A stretch of 64,000 bases of DNA from Molanna angustata (Eukaryota > Arthropoda > Insecta > Trichoptera > Molannidae), in contig OY754974.1 of the NCBI GenBank assembly GCA_963576475.1, positions 5,038,274 to 5,102,273 on the forward strand, given 5' to 3'. Shown here piece after piece: positions 1-11,034 of this stretch; the stretch's first letter is position 1, and every line of letters starts with the position of its first letter. The translations under genes were made by a program, and so were the position numbers. A model generated the notes under the pieces. That model made no database searches. It was not told the origin of the DNA and was given only the letters and a program-made list of their open reading frames with translations.

Positions 1-257
1 GATGAATAAAGATGTCATTAATATAATGAAAGTGAACACATTGAAAATATACAGTGCGCACAGGAATGGAATGAGAGGTCGAGGCCGCTAAAGAAAGAGA
101 TGACACGACCATGTGTAGGTACTTGAAAAACAGACGAAAATGTATGAGGCAAAGCACGAATGTTGACAAGGCGATGGATGCGTGCTAGGACAGAAAAAAG
201 TGGCGTTCGGTTTTGTCTGCATACCTCGCGAGGGACATTGCGTGATGGTATATATGT
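1..257 (+). mobile_element. LINE-A 3' remnant (RT C-terminus, degenerate)
   Basis: This is the decayed 3' end of a non-LTR retrotransposon. It shares blocks with the better copy at 21468-21810: a K-V-N-x-L core, the GMRGRG(R/P) stretch, the 'RACM..MDV' block and the end motif GCGTGATGGTAT. Stops and an internal deletion break the frame, so no protein is expected. The element probably continued to the left of the window. Confidence 0.7.
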
Positions 258-954
258 AATATTTATCTTTTTGTAGGTAGGTACATAATAGTGAGATAAA
301 CAGTTTGAAAAACTGTGATCGTTTGAACTTGTATGTATATTCTATAATATATCATTATTCATTACCTTAATGTGAATGTCTTCATGTAGAACAAAATCAA
401 TATAAGTAATTAAAAATATTTTAACTTGTAGGTATACCTACATTCAGGGGATCTGTAAAATCCACCGATTACCAAAGTGTATAATAGCATACCTATTTAC
501 ATAGGTGACTATTATGTAACCATTAGGTATAACTACCGACATAACGGAAATTCGGGCAAATTCTTCATCCGGTTTTAAATAAACGAGCAAAAACGGTTAT
601 GGATTTATATACAATAGGTAAATTGTTTTACAATACGAAACGACAGGATGTCGTATATTTTCCTGTAGGCACCTATGTACAAATGTTGTAAAATCCAATT
701 GACTTCTAGCTTGCGAGACTAATTATTATATATAGAAGATATTGTCATCATCAATATTAATAATCGGGCTTATTTCGCTTAAGCGCCGCGGTGTTTCTGT
801 AAAAACGACTCAAGTGTACCTAGTTATCACTGATAACAAAAAATTGTTTAAAAAAACTTAAATAATGTCAAATAAATATGAAATACGCACCCGATTAAAA
901 TTTGTTTACACTTAATATAAATATATACAAATGGAACTTAATATAAATATATGT
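258..954. other. AT-rich spacer without recognised feature
   Basis: I see no coding frame of interest, tandem array or clear inverted repeat. A short GC-richer patch lies near 780-800. Confidence 0.5.
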
Positions 955-1121
955 AGATGGATCGGTGGCAAAATGGTTAAAGAATTGAATAAGAAATTCA
1001 AAGGACGCGGCGGGTTCGAATCTCAATTTCGATTCAATCGACCAATTTCGTTCACCTACAGCACAAGCATTCAGGCTTAATTAAGGGAATGTATGAGGAT
1101 GTAGGATCATATTTGTACCTA
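955..1121 (+). mobile_element. SINE-1 (tRNA-derived SINE), diverged copy
   Basis: The head resembles a tRNA: a GGTGGCAAAATGGTTA box A-like start and a GGTTCGAATCTC box B. The tail CGTTCACCTACAGCACAAGCATTCAGGCTTA matches the tail type of the copies at 30716-30880 and 24870-25025. Box A is degraded, so this is an old copy. It abuts the MITE that starts at 1122. Confidence 0.7.
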
Positions 1122-1315
1122 CACTGAAAAAAATAATTGTGACGACCGAACTGGCTACCTGTGTTTTTAGCCAAACTTTTGTTATCAGTAATAAAAGTTA
1201 ATCTATTTATGACTGTAGTGTTTAGCTTAGGGTACAAAATATGTTGTAGCACTAAACGAACTGTTTTGTAGTCACTATAGTTCCGTTAATTTTAACATAA
1301 CTTTTTTTTTCAGTG
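1122..1315 (+). mobile_element. Short MITE with CACTG ends, copy 1
   Basis: The segment starts CACTGAAAAAAA and ends TTTTTTTTCAGTG, so the ends are inverted repeats. The interior (for example CACTATAGTTCCGTTAATTT) is found inverted at 55019-55215, which has the same CACTGAAA ends. Length is 194 bp against 197 bp there. No coding capacity. No convincing target duplication is visible, so the superfamily is unassigned. Confidence 0.7.
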
Positions 1316-2759
1316 TTATTGTTAATTATTTTTTTACTGTAACGAGTTTCCATGTTTTGATGTTAAAGATGATTTTGATGTCCCAGATACATAAATCATG
1401 AATAGCTTCGATTTTCTTGTTATCAATTGTGATATCGAATGTTGGATGGTCTCATGATTTTGGTTATGTTAATGTTGACTTCAAGACCGACCTTTAGGGA
1501 ATTATCGTGGATTTCCAGATCGATATTATGTAATTCATAATTTTTAATTTGTGCTACTATCAAGAGTTTTAAATGATTTATTATAACATCCATTAGAAGT
1601 TTATTTGTAAATTAAACATTGTTTTTTTTTAATCATAATATATCATCAAATGTTCCCTGGATTTATGACACTAATGAAACACAATATTTTCACATTATTA
1701 CGCTCCCTTTAATATATATTTTTTTTGCGTCTCGAGGGAGGCCTAAACGAGGCAATAATACACATGTTTTAGTGACGGGCGCCTAAAAATAAGACCCAAA
1801 ATAACCCTAGTTAGTTGACTCATCGTTTATCATTAATTCCCACAGACAAAAAGATAATAACAAAATAAAAAAATATAATAACATCCACACACAAACACAA
1901 ACACGACATAACGCCCCTCATCGAGTTGAAATAAAGAAACAATTTCGCTGGAAAAACAAAAAAATAATCAATTTTTTTCCACCCCTAAAGGCACTTTACA
2001 GAATAGTCTTTGCAGATATTATACGTCGTCGAAATCGATTCGTAGTACGATTCTTGTCCTTTTCATAAAGGGTTGAGTTACGTTTGGTTTTCTGTCACTG
2101 TTAATCCATCGGCATCCGATATAAATGAAAAAAGATCAATCTTTTTTCTTAAACAAACTTTTGAGACTGTATTGAAAGATCTTTTCAGTTGTATTGTGTA
2201 TTTTGGGATTCTTTATTGAGGTATAATCCTTTTTTGGTTGAGGGTGGATTTTGTTTGGTTTAACGTCACTTCGGTGTACGTCGTGATCCGAGTGCAGTAA
2301 AAAGATAATCGATCCATTTTTTCATCAAGCTATTGGTACCTAATCAAAAGATCGTAGTACATATTTATGACTGTCTAAATAGGTTCCTTATTTAGGTTTA
2401 GAACTTTTACTTCGGTGTGTCTGTTTTGTTGGGTGCTCTAAGGTCGCGATCCGAGTTAAGCATATAACGACCATAAATTCCCGTAAAATTATAAGTTTGG
2501 TTTGTTGAAGTGGATTCATTGTGAAAACAGGTAGAGTGTGCCCGGGGGTTTGCTTGCGGTCGGAGAACGAGTCTGGTCCAATTATATTGTTGATACAACG
2601 ACGGGACTGACCATAAACTAAGGCCGAGACCTCTCGTCATGGGAGAAAACATTTTTAATAAATTTAAATAAAACATCCTCATTTCTCCGCGCCATGTCAG
2701 GTGATCAGGTCTCCTCGATGCCTGTTATTACTCTGGCTAAAGCTTCTCTAACCTGACAA
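1316..2759. other. AT-rich spacer, no feature recognised
   Basis: No gene-like frame or array. Two loosely similar CACTTCGGTGT...GATCCGAGT blocks occur near 2268 and 2410 and may be an old duplication. Confidence 0.4.
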
Positions 2760-2905
2760 ACAAACCATCTAGATACCTTGAAACTTCTTATTTTTCAACC
2801 TTTTTCTCTCCACTGGTGGATATAAGCCTCTTCCATTTGTTTTCATACATCTCGTGTCTTGCCGTCTCCGCATCCAGTTTCTACCAGCCAACTGGACGGT
2901 ATCAT
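2760..2905 (-). mobile_element. LINE-B 3' remnant
   Basis: Read on the minus strand this encodes part of a LINE C-terminus (ETARHEMYENKWKRLIS), the 'W' block that ends many RTE/CR1-like reverse transcriptases. The remnant is short and has no catalytic part. Confidence 0.5.
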
Positions 2906-3059
2906 TCTATCGAAATTAATAAAATCTTATAATACCCTAAGATTCAAAATTTTATCACAATGGACTACTATTGAGTCTCTAGATAGGTTTTTTTAAGATT
3001 CAAAATTTGAATCAAATCACCAATTAATTGAAAAATATTTGTGTAATTTTATCTGACAC

Positions 3060-3372
3060 TGAAAGTAAGAAAGAATCGAATACTTCGGTCGTTTGGCAAC
3101 ACGGATAGAACATATAAAGAACGACTGACAAAGAAAAATTTTAGAGCTGAAAGAAACGAGATTTACAGGCCGGCAAAGAAAATATTTCCAAATGGACTAA
3201 GAAAGTGCTGGAATGGTGACCTATCGGGCAAAAGAAGTGTTGTAAGGGGTCAAACAAGGTGGTCTGATGATATTAGACAAGTGGCTGGAGGCGGATGGAT
3301 GCGGCCTGCCCAAGATAGGGAGGCCTATGTCCATGACTGGACGAAGCAGGGTTGAAGAAGAAGAATAACAAT
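3060..3372 (+). pseudogene. LINE-B RT C-terminal remnant
   Basis: Plus-strand translation with frame breaks gives RIEYFGRLATRI, then WTKKVLEW, GKRSVVRGQTRWSDDI and AGGGWMRPAQDREAYVHDW. This is the usual C-terminal tail of insect RTE/CR1-like LINEs, downstream of the RT domain. Related pieces occur at 18422-18510 and 42480-42690. Stops and a frameshift make it non-functional. Confidence 0.75.
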
Positions 3373-3559
3373 ATCCTGAATGAAGGAAGAAAAGAGGAAA
3401 GGAATGTAAATATACGTCTCGGTAAGTTCCCCTTCGTAAGCACTGTTTATCAACTCCAGCGACTCGTTATCTTAATATCTTATCAATGTAGATCGAAGAA
3501 AGAATCTTCCTCTCACTGTGATTAAATTTTTATGTATTCACGTTATTTTATTAATTTAC

Positions 3560-3965
3560 TAGCTGAGAAGCTTCGCTTCGCTCAGCTTCTAAGCTAGGGC
3601 TTGCAGCCGGCTTTTACCGCTGCGCGGTAAATGACCGCCTCCGGCGGTCGATGGTACTGAGGGGTCTGAAGGTACTGAACGGTCTGAAGGTACTGAACGA
3701 TCTGAAGGTACTGAGGGGTCTGAAGTTACTAAAATGTCTCAAGGGAGGAAATGAAGAGGGGTATGAGGCATTGATGGAACGGGAGGTACAAAAGGACCTG
3801 AAGAGACGGGAGACACTGAAGAGACGGGTGGCACTTAGGGACAGGAGGCATTGAAAGACGGGAGGCTCCGAAGGGACGGGAGACACTGAGGGACCATTTT
3901 TAATTATACAGGCAATACGAAGATTGCTGAGTTTCATCTAAATCAAACGCCTATAATCCGCAAAG
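3560..3965 (+). mobile_element. VNTR-bearing element, copy A
   Basis: The left side is a run of small GC-rich hairpins (GCTGAG...CTCAGC, TTACCGCTGCGCGGTAA, GACCGCCTCCGGCGGTC). It leads into an 18-bp minisatellite (unit like GGTCTGAAGGTACTGAAC, 3650-3870) and ends with CAGGCAATACGAAGATT. The same end sequence next to a related minisatellite occurs inverted at 40590-41080, so this is a dispersed element and not a local array. The open frames through the repeat (LKVLNGLKVLN-like) are probably a by-product of unit lengths divisible by three. Confidence 0.6.
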
Positions 3966-4980
3966 TGGTTAAAAAGGTTGCAAACCCTATTGTAGAAGTC
4001 AAACGAAGCTTCTCTTTTAGTTTCTTAATTTGCGTTTCACAAACCATGACACGGAGCAAGCTTTATTTTTCGCTGCTGTGTTTGTCGCCTCCGCACAAAA
4101 ACGTTATTCTTATAAAATATTAATTTACAAAATAATAAATTGTTTAATTTAAGAAAGATTGATATTTTAAACTCCTTGTAAATAAGCATGTAATAAATAT
4201 TAATATTTTTTCGTGCAACTCTCCAATAATAATTAGTACTTTAAATCCTGGCAACACCGTGGTTGACATTTGACTTGACATTTGACAAATGACCGATAAA
4301 TTATGTTTGCAAACTCAACATGTAGTCTAAATCTAAACGATATTACTTAAATGTTTACTCGATCATCTATTGTGTGTTATGTGTATTTAGATTGTATAAT
4401 TTTTTATGCTTAAATAAGGATATTCGCCTTTTCAGTTAATTTAGCAAGCATTCGCAGACTCTTATTTTAACTGCAGACATTAAAGCGGTACTATAGTTTG
4501 GTTATGGACATTTTATATTTAATTCACCAGAATTTGATGTATTTCAGATTAGCATTACAGTAGCGAGATGTATTCTAAGTGCAATTTTTTTAATACTATA
4601 ATTTATTTTGCCAACTGTAACCACTAAAATATAAAATCATGTATGTTCTCTTCGGTGATAATTTATTTTTCTTGTTTATGTTTACCTCCGTTTCACGATG
4701 AAACTTTATCTTTTACAGAAACATATTATATTATTATGTTATATTTTTCAACTTGCAACTGACAGTATAGCCAATCAGCGGAGACTTCTAATTGGCTGTT
4801 AAATTATTATATTAGATGTAATATATATGCTGTTAGTCTTCCAAAAATTTATAAACAAATAAATATAATAATTTTAGTCTAAATTTAATACTTAAACTTT
4901 GTCGTATGTTTGTTGAATAACAAATGAGAACGTATGAGGCTGACTTAAAAATTATTTACCAGTTAAGACTAAAATCATTC
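3966..4980. other. AT-rich spacer
   Basis: No gene, array or paired repeat recognised. Confidence 0.4.
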
Positions 4981-4983
4981 TAA

Positions 4984-5314
4984 CGCGACGTCCTACGTAG
5001 GCGATTCAAGGCGAACGCGAAGCGGTGCGAAAATAACAAACAGTCGGTAACTATTGAAGTGTCCTGCGTTACCGACCACGAGTAGGGTACGGTGTGACAT
5101 GGCACGATGCGAAGCGAACGCGATCAATTGGTTTGATATTTTCGCGCGAATTGGAAGCGGTGCCATAGTTTTTTTTTGTAAAGTATAATGTCAGAAGCAC
5201 GATTCGCGTGCCCGTAGGACAGAGCCGCAGCGTCGCACCGCATCGCTTTGAATTCGCATGTATCCGTTCGGATCGCTTCGCATTCGCTTTGAATCGCCTA
5301 CGTAGGATGTCGCG
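4984..5314. mobile_element. Harbinger-like MITE with TAA target duplication
   Basis: Ends are 41-bp inverted repeats starting CGCGAC(G/A)TCCTACGTAGG, with three differences between the arms (4984-5024 and 5274-5314). TAA flanks both sides (4981-4983 and 5315-5317). A 3-bp TWA duplication is the hallmark of PIF/Harbinger elements. The 331-bp element is much more GC- and CpG-rich than its surroundings and encodes no transposase. Confidence 0.8.
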
Positions 5315-5390
5315 TAACTCAACAACACATGCTACCATTACTTGACTACGCTGACGTTGCCTACGCTGAGATTCAACTGAAGATCAACTT

Positions 5391-5560
5391 AACAAACTCG
5401 AACGGTTACAAAATGTCTGCATTCGATACGTGTTTGGACTCAGGAAGTTCGACCACATGTCCGAGAGCAGGCAACGACTGAACTGGTTAAAGATCCGTCA
5501 CCGAAGAGATTCCCGTGTTCTTTCCCTTTATATATTTTATATTTTTAATACTATAAAAGT
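5391..5560 (+). pseudogene. Jockey/CR1-type RT C-terminal fragment
   Basis: An open stretch of about 55 codons reads NKLERLQNVCIRYVFGLRKF, then a DHMSE block and LNWLKIRHRRDSRVLSLLYI. The order LQ(R/N)xxIRYVFGL, then LNWLxIRxRR, then LSLLY is diagnostic for the region after the RT thumb in jockey/CR1 LINEs. It is truncated on both sides and has no active site. Confidence 0.85.
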
Positions 5561-6221
5561 CTTTAATTATTATTATTATTAGGTGATGTATGTATGTCGA
5601 GTATCGAGACGACAATGCGTATATGTCAGAATAGGAAAATGTGTTCAATTCAATATGGTTATATAGTTTTTATAGTTTGATTCAAGTTTTTTCAATTAAG
5701 TTTTTGACAAAGATATACATTGTTAGAGATATGGAGAAAACTTACCACGTTAATAAGTTTTGTTGAATTTGATAGTAATATATTTTTATCGGATACCTAC
5801 CTGGATATTAACAAAACACAATGAAAACAGAGTGGATGCCTTTGAAAGAAAAATCTTATGCAGAATATACCTATGTACCTATTAACGACTGTCAAACATG
5901 GCGTAAAAGATATATATCACCGAGCTTTATGATCTTTACCAGGACATCAGCATAGTCATGAGCCATGGGGCAGCAGAACTCGAAGGTGGCAGCCAACGAT
6001 AGAACAGTATGGAGTAGATTCTTGGACACAGATAGGACCCATCAAGAGTTGTGACGCTAAGAATAATGATGATGATATTTTTATGTGAATAAAGTAATTG
6101 ATTGTTGGCAATTATTTAATTTTATTTTCTTAAATTTGTCTTCATAAATTTGAAAGTAAAATAATTTGTTAATTAAATGAAACATACAGAAATGTTTTGA
6201 AAATATAGATTTCTTCTTCCT
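5561..6221. other. Spacer with a weak LINE tail at about 5940-6070
   Basis: The stretch near 5980-6060 encodes SKVAANDRTVWSRFLDTD, like the 'DR..W' tail of RTE-type LINEs. The rest is AT-rich with no recognisable feature. Confidence 0.4.
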
Positions 6222-6600
6222 TGCCTCTTCCCAGTTCATCTGGAGCGGCCCTTCTGGTATGACCTTTCCTTTCTTGCCCTTCGGAGACCTTTCCATCTTG
6301 CGTCATTTCTCTGGTTAGTTGCTCCTCCCTCAACTCCTTAATATTTGTCCACCAGGTGGCCTATGTACGGCCTCTATTTCTGGACTGAGTGCGATATCCT
6401 GTGTGTGAGTTTAACTATATGATCCTCATTTCGTCTGGTAATGTGTCCGTACCATCGGTGTCTGGCCTTTAGTTTCTCCGGAATAGAGGCGACTCCAAAA
6501 CTACCTCGGACGTATTCATTTCTAATTCGATCCTCCTTTGTAACACATCTAACTCTATCCCCTTTGAAGGGGTCTCTCATAATTCTTTAGTGGTTCCTAA
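6222..6600 (-). pseudogene. LINE RT C-terminal remnant
   Basis: Minus-strand frames give DRIRNEYVRGSF, then EKLKARHRWYGHITRRNEDHI, and after a break GPLQMNWEEARKKKS. The R-x-x-N-(E/D)-Y-(V/I)-R-G-(S/T)-F and R(W)YGH(V/I) blocks identify the tail of a vertebrate/insect RTE or CR1-like reverse transcriptase. At least one frameshift or stop separates the two blocks. Confidence 0.8.
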
Positions 6601-6622
6601 AAATTTCATTTGAAAGCAAGCA

Positions 6623-7074
6623 TTACATACATACCATCACGCCATGTCCCTCGCGGGGTAGGCAGAGAGAACCAAACGCTACTTATTTCTATCTTGACAC
6701 ACATCGCCTCGTCGACATTCATACATTGTCCTATACATATTCATTTGTTGTTCATGCTTCTGACATCTCCACCTTTCAAAATAGCGTTCCCATGGATATG
6801 CCATCCCTTACTTGGGCGACCCCGACCTCATTCGATTCCTGTCCGCAATGTATATTTTCTTTGTCAGGCGTTCCTCATTCATTCTGCCCATGTGGCTAAA
6901 CCATCTCAATGTGTTCACTTTAATTCTATTAATGACATCTTTCTTTATCTTACATTCTTTCCTTATGTCCTCATTTCTGACCCTCTCATACATCGTCCTA
7001 TTATATCTTCTAACATGACTTTTAAAATACTTAATTCTATAATGACATGCATTTATAGAATTACCTGTCAATAA
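6623..7074 (-). pseudogene. LINE-A 3' remnant
   Basis: The minus strand encodes MYERVRNEDIRKECKIKKDV, then NRIKVNTLRWFSHMGRMNEE and RLTKKIYIADRNRMRSGSPK, followed by the family 3' end (reverse complement of CATACCATCACGCCATGTCC). It is the counterpart of 21468-21810 and extends further 5' (NACHYRIKYFKSHVRRYN). The 3' part after RSGSPK is out of frame. It belongs to the family whose tail is a GTAT repeat. Confidence 0.85.
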
Positions 7075-7416
7075 TGTATAAAGAGGCTCTGGAGGATATC
7101 TATTGCAGGTATGTGTACTATTCCATTGTTACAACACATTCCTGGGTTTTCTCCCTTCCATTTCAAATCACCACAATATGTACAAATTATAGACATTCTA
7201 CCAAAAGTTGATACTGGCTCAGAAATAAATTGCAACTATAGGTTAATATCTATATTGCAACTATAGGAAAAAGCAGAATTTTCCTTTTGTCTCCATGATT
7301 CATGTTTCAATGTCACTTCTGTTATTTTACATACAAAAAAAATAGTGTTTGGCGATATTGTTAAGCGTTTTCAATTTGACTCAGGGGCCTTATGACTTGA
7401 AGACTTAGAGGCTGTT
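7075..7416. other. Spacer, no feature recognised
   Basis: No coding or repeat signal apart from AT-rich sequence. Confidence 0.4.
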
Positions 7417-7704
7417 TTATAATTTTAATGCTGCTAAGATGGCGCATTCAAGTGCAGTAATTTCTATTTCTTCAACGTCTTGCATATTCATCTGATCTAT
7501 TGTCATTAAATTATCACGACTCCCTACCTCTATCCAATTACTTGAAGACTGAAAATCTGTACTTCCTCTTTCTTGCTGCAGAAATTGTAATACCCTATAC
7601 GCCGTCATTCGTAATCTACTGGCTTCACATCTCCTTTCTTGCTGTTCTTTAGATTCGTTTGCCCTAAGTGCAACCATTCGCAACATGTTATTTTCATGTG
7701 CCAT
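7417..7704 (-). CDS. Hypothetical 95-aa charged protein, possibly transposon-encoded
   Basis: A 95-codon frame starting MAHENNMLRMVALRANES. It contains LRANESKEQQERRCEASRLR, which looks like one unit of the ESxEQxxRRxxxxxRLRM repeat that I associate with N-terminal parts of Helitron- or helicase-linked proteins of arthropod transposons. Only about one and a half units are present. The C-terminal half (VEEIEITALECAILAALKL) is not repetitive. No adjoining frame continues it on the minus strand. A transposon remnant is more likely than a host gene. Confidence 0.35.
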   Translation of the reverse strand: MAHENNMLRMVALRANESKEQQERRCEASRLRMTAYRVLQFLQQERGSTDFQSSSNWIEVGSRDNLMTIDQMNMQDVEEIEITALECAILAALKL

Positions 7705-8574
7705 TCCTTCTGCACCCTTTCACCTACTCCTAGAAGAATGACATAACCTGTACACCGAAATACAATAATCACCAACTCATTTATGAAAATATCTTTAAAC
7801 AAATACCTACGTTCTTTCCATATGTGAATGTTGATTTAAAATTTACCTAAATTCATCGAGAATTGAAATTTCAACTTACATTTTTTTGTTACTATATAGG
7901 CTAAAATTTGATTCTGAAAGAAAATAAAATATAAAGTTATTAAATATTGGAAAATAAACTAAATCAATACATATTAATTACGATAAAAATAAAAAGTAGC
8001 TAACTTTCGAATATTTGACAGCTGAAAGAATGGTGGAACAACGCGAGGAAAGCAAATCTGACCCACAATGCAAAAGAGACCATTTGATCAACGTGAATTG
8101 CTCACTCTCCCTGTGTCGGATTTTATTACTTCGTGCCATTTGAGGTCTAATTACGATAGGGACGCATATATCAGAATGTTGGTATTTTTGTCATCTTCAG
8201 GGTAAATTCACATAAATCAATTTTGGCGACTCGGCGAGTAAAGCATAAAAGCATTCTTTAATTCTTATTATATAACATTTAAACATACTTTCTTTTGAAA
8301 ATAATAAAAAAAAAACATATCAGCTTGTGAGGCTTTGTGTTTTTATACTGTTTCAAATGTAATATTATAAAAATGTAATATTGTAAGTTTTTTACTCTAC
8401 TGTAAAATTCCCGATTTCCACATAGAAAGATTTCAAACGAATGTAAGAACAGGCAGCCTTGGGCAGACTGACATGAATATAGTCGTGCACAAACATTCGC
8501 AAATCCAGAACGACAATCTTACCAGGTCTACTTTATTTATATGCAGATAATATACATACCTAAATGATACGGTA
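7705..8574. other. AT-rich spacer
   Basis: No array, RNA gene or coding signal recognised. Confidence 0.4.
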
Positions 8575-8765
8575 TAGGCTACATCGACTGATTATGAAGA
8601 GCAAAATATAGGGACGCCTCAAAATAGGAAGATGTCAGATGGCTCCACAACAATTGTGAGTGGACCGGCATCAGAGACGTCAGCGAATTGTTCCGGACGG
8701 CGGCGGATAGAGATGCCATCTCAGCAGTGATCGGGGGGGACCTGATATGTCACGAAAAAGAAGAG
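8575..8765 (+). mobile_element. LINE-C 3' remnant
   Basis: The sequence matches the tail of the LINE at 52140-52634: RWLHNNCEWTGIRDVSELF, then RTAADRDAISAVIG and the GGGGGACC end. There, the equivalent residues are EWTGIRIVEELFRVAQDRE. It is short and lacks the RT core. Confidence 0.7.
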
Positions 8766-9224
8766 GAAGATATGTTTTAAATCAATAAAAATAAAATAAA
8801 ATTAATTAACATGTAGCAGTGTGGCCTCGTCCCTGTGCCACTGCGGTTAATGGTACTTTTTGTTGAAACAATCTCACAAATTTCTACATCCTGAGATATG
8901 CGATCGTGTTGCCGCACGGCAATCGGGTCCAACCAGACGTACTGTATAACGATTATTTTGGCTGGACATGACGACGACGATAATCACAGTAGCTGAGTTG
9001 TTTGCCCGCTCCTGGCAAACGACATTGTTTATTATAATATTTATATATACGTACCTCCACATCTCTGCCAATATTAATATTATTTTTACTTTACAACACA
9101 GTAAACATTCTCTTCGTAGGTAAGATTCAACCTGTGTTTGTTTGTTTTCTGAAAAGTTATCCATTTTCGAAATGATATTACAAAATTGACTGTAAACTGG
9201 ATCATTCTACAATCAATGCGCTTG
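8766..9224. other. Spacer, no feature recognised
   Basis: Mixed-composition sequence. A few GACGAC triplets occur near 8970, and there is nothing else I can support. Confidence 0.4.
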
Positions 9225-10243
9225 GTATTAGAAGAACAATGAATTAGTAGCATAAACATGCACTTGATATAAGCAGCACAATCAATGCACTTGTAAATGG
9301 CAGCACAATCAACGCAAATGGTATTAGTAGCACAATCAACGCACTTAGTATTAGTAGTAAAATCAATGCTCATGGTATTATTAGCACAATAAATGCATTT
9401 AGAATAAGTAGCACAATCAATGCACATGGTTTTAGAAGCACAATAAATGAACTTGGTATTAGTATTAAAATCAATGCTTTTGGAATTAGTAGCATAATCA
9501 ATACCTACACTTGGTATTGCAGCACAATCAATGCACATGGTTTTAGCAGCACAATAAATGAACTTGGTATTAGTATTAAAATCAATGCTTTTGGAATTAG
9601 TAGCATAATCAATACCTACACTTGGTATTGCAGCACAATCAATGCACATGGTTTTAGCAGCACAATAAATGAACTTGGTATTAGTATTAAAATCAATGCT
9701 TTTGGAATTAGTAGCATAATCAATACCTACACTTGGTATTGCAGCACAATCAATGCACATGGTTTTAGCAGCACAATAAATGAACTTGGTATTAGTATTA
9801 AAATCAATGCTTTTGGAATTAGTAGCATAATCAATACCTACACTTGGTATTGCAGCACAATCAATGCACATGGTTTTAGCAGCACAATCAATGAACTTGG
9901 TATTAGTATTAAAATCAATGCCTTTGGAATTAGTAGCATAATCAATACCTACACTTGGTATTGCAGCACAATCAATGCACATGGTTTTAGCAGCACAATC
10001 AATGAACTTGGTATTAGTATTAAAATCAATGCCTTTGGAATTAGTAGCATAATCAATACCTACACTTGGTATTGCAGCACAATCAATGCTCGTGGAATTA
10101 GTAGCAAAATCAATGCACTTGATGTTAGTAGCACAGTCAATGCACTTGATATTAGTAGAATAGTCAATGGCACTAGGTATTAGCAGCACAATTAACGCAC
10201 TTGATAGGTATAAGTAGCACAAAAAATACTGTGAACTGTTCAT
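9225..10243 (-). repeat. Minisatellite with 27-bp subunits and 111-bp higher-order unit, open for 385 codons
   Basis: Subunits resemble AGCACAATCAATGCACTTGG plus about seven bases. They form a 111-bp higher-order unit, seen as TGCACATGG at 9421, 9532, 9643, 9754, 9865 and 9976. Since 111 is 37 codons, the minus strand stays open from 10243 to 9086 (385 aa; units such as CIDCAAIPSVGIDYATNSK). The first residues look like a signal peptide (YLYLSSALIVLLIPSA), but that stretch is itself a degenerate repeat unit. I see no introns, promoter or homologous domain, so I call it a satellite and not a gene. Confidence 0.85.
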
Positions 10244-10429
10244 TTATTCATTCATACCATCACGATTTATCACGCAATGTAGGTTTACCAGCGACGGGTG
10301 CTGATGTGCATTAATTTATAAAAGAAAGCTTGGCACATGCGTGCTTACTAACTCACTAGTCTCGCCTCACCTACAAATTGTAATTGCAATCAGTGCAAAA
10401 AATATTATGGCAATAATTTTATTTATTTA

Positions 10430-10512
10430 TAAACACAATTTCTTGCACCCTGCTTAAATGGCAAGTTTATTGTATAATATAATTTTTCTAACAAACCAGA
10501 GAAGTACTCTCA
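10430..10512 (-). mobile_element. SINE-2 fragment
   Basis: CTTGCACCCTGCTTAAATGG, then GCAAGTTTATTG and ACCAGAGAAG, matches the tail half of the complete copy at 46722-46922. The tRNA-like head is missing. Confidence 0.6.
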
Positions 10513-11034
10513 CCCCAGAAAAGTCTATATTTTTTTCAATGTATTATTTTCTATTGTAAATTAACTTTTGAGACTCAATGCTGTTCGAGTTGTTTGGAAT
10601 AGATTGCTTTATTACATTAAACCCTTTGTGCACTTGTTGTACAAAATATGTACCTATATAAAGATTTTTTTCTCTGCTGAGTATAGAATCCAGGATGCCA
10701 GCACTCAATTTTGTCTACACCTCTAATATTCGCACCTTGTGTTTGGGACTCGTCTTGGGACCAGCCATAGTTAGTATGAGTTTGATTTGCAATGGTTATA
10801 TCACCTCATTCTTCTTCTTGGTGATTCTTGTAACATGGCTGTATCAGGAAAAAGTGTAATAAAATTTTTCTTAAATTTTTCAGGTATCTACTAGAACTCA
10901 ATGATGGAACGTTTTCTACATTTCCACAGTAAAAATAAGCTTAATAGTTTTGTAACATTTCCATAACTATAAAGTAATAATTACTCAAAGAATCACCCAA
11001 GAGACCTAATATCCAATATATCTCATCTCCGATT
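10513..11034. other. Spacer, no feature recognised
   Basis: AT-rich with no supported feature. Confidence 0.4.
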
